DNA of 10,492 nucleotides from DASWHX01 sp036397995 (GTDB taxonomy: Bacteria; Bacteroidota; Bacteroidia; Cytophagales; Cyclobacteriaceae), in assembly GCA_036397995.1 (NCBI GenBank), contig DASWHX010000186.1, forward strand, positions 1 through 10,492. Direction: 5' to 3'. A program made the position numbers and the translations under genes. Within the stretch, counting starts at the first letter, position 1. Every line of letters starts with the position of its first letter. Positions 6,698 to 10,492 of this stretch are shown in pieces. The notes beneath the pieces are model-generated. The model made no database searches and was not told the origin of the DNA. It was given only the letters and a program-made list of their open reading frames with translations.

Positions 6698-8536
6698 TTA
6701 TTGTCTGATTACTTCCGTATTCGCTCCGCATGTCAGCATTGCATCACCGAAGTAAGGGTTTCTGATCTCTTCCACAGAACTTAACCAATAACCACCTTTA
6801 TTTTCCCGGGCCATTGGACAGAACTTGTAGTATACCGTTTCATCAACTATCCCAAATTTTTTGATCGCGCCGTATAGCGATTCACTGAAATCTGCATATA
6901 TTAATCGCTGGGTTTCAATCTCATTTGAATTTTCAATCCGATCCAATGCTTCCCTGAACTTTGAGTGGAACGACATCCACAGATTATGCATTTCGCCCTT
7001 TACCAGGGTCATATCTACATTGGAAAGAGCCGCTTCGGCCACCGGCACTCCTAATTTTGCCTTTGCGGCATCCGTAGCCACCAGTGCTTCCTGCAGTTGT
7101 AACTGCGATTTATAGAAATTGGTTAATTGTACTTTGAATTTTTCATCTACAATTACCTTTTCGCCCTGCGCACTTCCCGTGGTTTCCTTTCTGAGGGGAA
7201 TTTTAATTTCTTCCTCCATATCATTCTTCATCTCGCCATGCTGGTGAGGGGTAGAACTTTTACCTCCTTCCGGATTCATCATGCTTTGCTTGCCTTGCAG
7301 TTGTGCCGCTGCATCGATTTTAAACACGCCATTGGTTGCAACCTTTTCGCCTTCACTTAATCCATTTGTTACCACGTAATAGTTACCTGCCTCTGCACCC
7401 AACTCAATCTCCCGGTATTGAAAAAGATTATTATTAATATCGGTCATAACATACACTATTGCTTTTTTGCCTGTCCACAGGATTGCAGATTTGGGTATAA
7501 CCAACTCATCATCACTGCTTCCCGGAAGCATGGTTATCAGGATGCCAGAGGCCAACATTTGCGGTTTGAGGATATCTCTGGGATTATTAAGTTCTGCCCT
7601 GACTCCGGCTACCCTGGTCTGACGATTTATGACAGGGTCAATAAATGTAATTGTAGCGTCAAATTTACGTCCGGGAATTGATTTAATTGTGAAGTTGATT
7701 TTATCCCGGAGTTTGATCCATGGAAGGTCACTTTCATACGCATCGAATACAACCCAAATATGACTCAAATCCATAACTTCAAACAGCAGCGAGCCTTCTT
7801 TAACATAATCTCCCAGGGTTACATGACGAATAGTAATTGTACCCGAAATGGGTGAAAGTACATCGAAATAGAATTCTACTTCTCCCGCCTCTTCAATGTT
7901 ATTGATTTGCTGTTCAGTTAAACTCCATAATTTAAGCTTCTGCCTGGACGCTTCGTAATATCTGGGATTACTTTCTTTGTATTTCACAGCTTCAAAAAGT
8001 TCCTTTTGTGCAGTTACGAGTTCAGGTGAATATATTTTTGCAAGGACCTGCCCTTCCCTTACTTTCTGGCCGGTAAAATTGACGGATAATTTCTCAATTC
8101 TGCCCGCGAAACGGGAAGTAAGCTGAGAAATACGCCGTTCATCCGGCATCACTTTGCCCGGTAAATAAATCTCGTTATAAGGCGCTTTCCTTTCTATTAC
8201 CGTTGTTGAGACTTCAGCAATTTTTATCGCTGCATTAGAAAGTTTTACGGTAAACTGACTGACTTCCTCATCCAAATCAGTCTCATCCATTTCAACAGGT
8301 ACAAGATCCATTCCGCATATTGGACATTTTCCGGGACCGTCTTCCCTTATTTGCGGATGCATGGAGCAAGTCCAAACCTGGCCGGCTTCATGATCTTCAA
8401 GAGTATGGTCCGCTGCAAGATTTTCAGAAGGTTTTTGATTTCCCCCAAAAATCAGCCACCCAATTAAAATTCCGGCAATCAGAATTACCAAATTAGTGTA
8501 GGTGACTTTACTTTTAATTTTATCAAGTATTTTCAT
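6698..8536 (-). CDS. cusB: CusB-type periplasmic adaptor with HMBD and DUF3347-like domains
   Basis: Membrane-fusion (adaptor) subunit linking an HME-RND pump to a TolC-type channel, anchored in the inner membrane with most of the protein in the periplasm. The 612 aa show a single N-terminal membrane segment (about 15-31), then a heavy-metal-binding domain with WTCSMHP (Cys57, His60) and CPICGMDLVP (Cys71, Cys74, Met76), then the adaptor body with a barrel-sandwich half near 130-170 (AGRIEKLSVNFTGQKVREGQ), an alpha-hairpin around 172-215, the second lipoyl half (LSPISGTITIRHVTLGDYVKEG), beta-barrel and membrane-proximal domains to about 415. A His/Met-bearing linker (His431, His433, Met436, Met440) leads to a DUF3347-like domain (about 462-605) with FCPMA (Cys573) and MLTCG (Cys603). 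It begins 1 bp after cusC. The length, well above E. coli CusB (about 407 aa), comes from the added terminal domains. Confidence 0.93.
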   Translation of the reverse strand: MKILDKIKSKVTYTNLVILIAGILIGWLIFGGNQKPSENLAADHTLEDHEAGQVWTCSMHPQIREDGPGKCPICGMDLVPVEMDETDLDEEVSQFTVKLSNAAIKIAEVSTTVIERKAPYNEIYLPGKVMPDERRISQLTSRFAGRIEKLSVNFTGQKVREGQVLAKIYSPELVTAQKELFEAVKYKESNPRYYEASRQKLKLWSLTEQQINNIEEAGEVEFYFDVLSPISGTITIRHVTLGDYVKEGSLLFEVMDLSHIWVVFDAYESDLPWIKLRDKINFTIKSIPGRKFDATITFIDPVINRQTRVAGVRAELNNPRDILKPQMLASGILITMLPGSSDDELVIPKSAILWTGKKAIVYVMTDINNNLFQYREIELGAEAGNYYVVTNGLSEGEKVATNGVFKIDAAAQLQGKQSMMNPEGGKSSTPHQHGEMKNDMEEEIKIPLRKETTGSAQGEKVIVDEKFKVQLTNFYKSQLQLQEALVATDAAKAKLGVPVAEAALSNVDMTLVKGEMHNLWMSFHSKFREALDRIENSNEIETQRLIYADFSESLYGAIKKFGIVDETVYYKFCPMARENKGGYWLSSVEEIRNPYFGDAMLTCGANTEVIRQ

Positions 8537-8537
8537 T

Positions 8538-9806
8538 TTAAAAATGTTTTCCGGTTAAATAATAGATATAAGCGACGGCGGTGTTTTGATCGGCCCTGGC
8601 TTTTTCAAGTTCCAGTTCATACCTCAAAAGCTGCCTTTCCATTCGGAGCAATTCTTCAAAATCACTTCCCGCGGATGTATATTGAGTGACCAGGATATTC
8701 AACACCTGGTTGGCTAAACGGGTCAGATTTAAATACAAGCCAACTCTTCTTTCAGCATCCAGGTAATCTCTCCATGTTTTATCCAATTGTACCGCCAGCT
8801 GATTGATTCTATTTTCCTTTTGATCCGAAACTGAGGTTTTCAGAAATTGCCTTTCACTAATCATTGCCTGGTATTTTTTACGGTAAATGGGTATTCTTAC
8901 TCCAACCTGAGGAAATGTTAGCATGTCCTTACCGTTGTCAGGAACATCCATATCTGTTCTCTTGGTCACGATGGTATAAGACATCCCCAGGCTGAATGAT
9001 GGCAAACCCATTTTTCTTGCCACGTCAATTTCGCTTTCCAGGGCATTGATTTGAAAATCAAATTTCCTGAGATCGGGATTATGCAGGTTTATGGAATCAA
9101 GAGATTCATTTTTACCTTTTTCAAGCACAAGCGTGGCCAGAGTATCGGGCAATTGAATGTTAATTGTATTTTCCGTATTAAGCAGTTCTTTGAATTCCGC
9201 TTGGAACGGTAATCTTGAGTCTTCCAGATATTTCAGTTGATTCTCCAGGTCAGCAAGGTCTATTTCTACTCTCAAAAGATCGACAGCACTGCCTTTTGCA
9301 GATTCCAGCTTTACATTGGCCAATTCACGGAAGGATTGCAGCAATCGTATATTTTCTCCTGTAATCGCGATTGTAGCCTCAAGAACATATAGATCATAAT
9401 ATGTTGAACGCACTTTGAAGAATAATTCGTTCCGCATTTCTTCAAAAGTTTCAAACTGCGCCTGGGCGGTTTGGGCTGCAGCCATTTCCTGGGACTTTAG
9501 CTGGCCAAACCAGGGAAAAGCCTGACTTAAGGAAATACCCGCCCGCTGTGCCCCCAATCTTGTTTCCACCGGACTTATAAATAGGCTAAACATAATGGTT
9601 GGGTCAGGCAATGTCCTGGCCTGGGGCATTCGTTCGAGTGCGGCCAGGTATTGATTAAACGCACTCTTCAGTCCAGGATTATTTTCAGCAGCTATCTTCA
9701 GGTAATCATTTACTGGAGCCTGGATACTATCCTGTCCGAATACATTTTCATTTACCACCAACAGGGAAATGGTAAGCACTATTATATATTTTACACTTCG
9801 TTTCAT
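8538..9806 (-). CDS. cusC: TolC/CusC-type outer-membrane efflux channel
   Basis: Outer-membrane factor forming the exit duct of the tripartite metal pump. The 422 aa start with a signal peptide (positive MKRSVK, hydrophobic 8-18, likely cleavage after FGQ near residue 25). There is no lipobox Cys, so unlike E. coli CusC it is probably not a lipoprotein. Two homologous outer-membrane-efflux repeats follow: the first about 32-200 with NPGLKSAFNQYLAALERMPQ, LPDP and the SLSQAFPWFGQL strand, the second about 235-420 with NPDLRKFDFQINALESEI, GLPSFSLGMSYT, VGVRIPIYRKKY and long amphipathic helices ending in YLTGKHF. Its ATG overlaps the stop of the pump gene by 4 bp (ATGA), indicating coupled translation, and cusB follows after 1 bp. 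Substrate is inferred from the partners. Confidence 0.93.
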   Translation of the reverse strand: MKRSVKYIIVLTISLLVVNENVFGQDSIQAPVNDYLKIAAENNPGLKSAFNQYLAALERMPQARTLPDPTIMFSLFISPVETRLGAQRAGISLSQAFPWFGQLKSQEMAAAQTAQAQFETFEEMRNELFFKVRSTYYDLYVLEATIAITGENIRLLQSFRELANVKLESAKGSAVDLLRVEIDLADLENQLKYLEDSRLPFQAEFKELLNTENTINIQLPDTLATLVLEKGKNESLDSINLHNPDLRKFDFQINALESEIDVARKMGLPSFSLGMSYTIVTKRTDMDVPDNGKDMLTFPQVGVRIPIYRKKYQAMISERQFLKTSVSDQKENRINQLAVQLDKTWRDYLDAERRVGLYLNLTRLANQVLNILVTQYTSAGSDFEELLRMERQLLRYELELEKARADQNTAVAYIYYLTGKHF

Positions 9807-10492
9807 TCTTGTTCAGTTTTGTTCTTAACAATACTTTCCTGCCACATGCAGTAAAGTGTGGGAACCACAAACATTGTAATTACCTGGAAAAGCATTCCGC
9901 CAAATGCAGGAATTGCCATTGGAACCATAATATCAGATCCTTTTCCTGTAGATGTGAGCACGGGAATCAAAGCAATAATTGTAGTCGCCGCGGTCATCAT
10001 TGCCGGTCTTACTCTTTTCACACCGGCATGTATTATGGCTTCTCTCACAGATTTTACATTTTTGGGTTTTTCGCGCTCAAAGGTTTGTTTGATGTACGTG
10101 CCCATAATTACACCATCATCGGTAGCTATTCCGAAAAGAGCAATAAAGCCTACCCACACTGCCACACTCAGGTTAATGGTGTGTATATCAAATAGATCCC
10201 GCATGCTAATTTCCGCTACTGCAAAATTCAGAAACCAATCCTGGCTATAAAACCAAATCATGATAAAGCCTCCTGAAAACGCCACAAAGATCCCTGAAAA
10301 CACCATTGTTGTCGTCTGAACATTTCCGAATTGAAAATAAAGGATCAGAAAAATTATCAGCAACGAAATGGGCACTAAAACTGCAAGTCTTTTAGCAGCC
10401 CTAATCTGATTTTCATAATTACCTGTGAATTTATAAGAGACTCCGGCGGGAAGTTCAAATTCACCATTATCCATTTTTTCTTTAATAAACCT
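9803..10492 (-). CDS. cusA: HME-RND heavy-metal efflux pump (CusA/CzcA family), C-terminal part
   Basis: The last 229 residues of an inner-membrane proton-driven RND transporter; the frame stays open to the right edge (six further codons lie before the Met at 10474, which is therefore internal), so the full gene of roughly 1,000-plus codons starts outside. Visible are the end of the periplasmic porter region (ELPAGVSYKFTGNYENQ) and the last five membrane helices: one ending LILYFQF, one with FSGIFVAFSGGFIMI, one with GFIALFGIATDDGVIMGTY, then MMTAATTIIALIPVL after the conserved GVKRVRPAMMT motif, and the final GGMLFQVITMFVVPTLY. The family exports Cu(I)/Ag(I) (CusA) or divalent cations (CzcA); the adaptor with HMBD and the neighbouring HMA-AraC regulator favour monovalent copper or silver. 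It is first of the visible operon and overlaps cusC by 4 bp. Confidence 0.93.
   Translation of the reverse strand, partial: RFIKEKMDNGEFELPAGVSYKFTGNYENQIRAAKRLAVLVPISLLIIFLILYFQFGNVQTTTMVFSGIFVAFSGGFIMIWFYSQDWFLNFAVAEISMRDLFDIHTINLSVAVWVGFIALFGIATDDGVIMGTYIKQTFEREKPKNVKSVREAIIHAGVKRVRPAMMTAATTIIALIPVLTSTGKGSDIMVPMAIPAFGGMLFQVITMFVVPTLYCMWQESIVKNKTEQE

Noticed and set aside
6526..6708. Open frame of 60 codons on the plus strand in the gap between cusB and the HMA-AraC gene
   Set aside because: No ribosome site, no recognisable domain, AT-rich composition, and it runs into the cusB 3' end on the opposite strand; it is more likely a chance frame over a regulatory gap.
9809..10250. Two overlapping plus-strand frames of about 130 codons opposite cusA
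   Set aside because: Both are antisense to a clear RND transporter with intact motifs; one is just the mirror of its hydrophobic helices.

Overview
The window looks like a chromosomal segment of a Bacteroidota bacterium or a close relative. The evidence is a TonB-dependent receptor tail ending in Phe, an HMA-like domain joined to an AraC-type helix-turn-helix, a CusB-type adaptor with both an N-terminal heavy-metal-binding domain and a C-terminal DUF3347-like domain, mostly AT-rich leaders with weak or absent Shine-Dalgarno sequences, and a perfect TAnnTTTG (-7) box upstream of araB. No RNA gene, insertion sequence, CRISPR array or origin was seen. Every complete gene is on the minus strand; only the receptor tail at the left edge is on the plus strand.

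Right part (6698-10492): a metal-efflux operon transcribed leftwards in the order cusA (3' end only), cusC, cusB. The genes overlap by 4 bp or sit 1 bp apart. Together they encode an inner-membrane HME-RND pump, an outer-membrane TolC-like channel and a periplasmic adaptor, which fits Cu(I)/Ag(I) or related cation export.

Middle (2665-6520): a four-gene block in the same direction. First come two AraC-type regulators 3 bp apart: one has an N-terminal CxxC HMA-like metal-binding domain, the other an N-terminal ChrB-type chromate-resistance domain. Then follow an ornithine cyclodeaminase/mu-crystallin family NAD(P)-dependent enzyme and a full-length two-domain ChrA-type transporter. The ChrB-AraC fusion near chrA suggests a self-contained chromate (or other oxyanion) sensing and export module in which AraC has replaced the usual ChrB DNA-binding part. 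The enzyme between them is unexplained. This is the most novel part of the window.

Left part (172-2525): araB and araD, the kinase and epimerase of L-arabinose catabolism, 8 bp apart, with a plausible promoter in the 139-bp gap before araB. araA and an arabinose regulator are not in the window. The araBD pair converges on the TonB-dependent receptor with only 31 bp between the stops.

In the proposed working model, the HMA-AraC protein senses cytosolic soft metal and controls the cus genes and possibly its own operon, while the ChrB-AraC protein senses chromate or its effects and controls the enzyme gene and chrA. The regulatory links are inferred from gene order and domain content.
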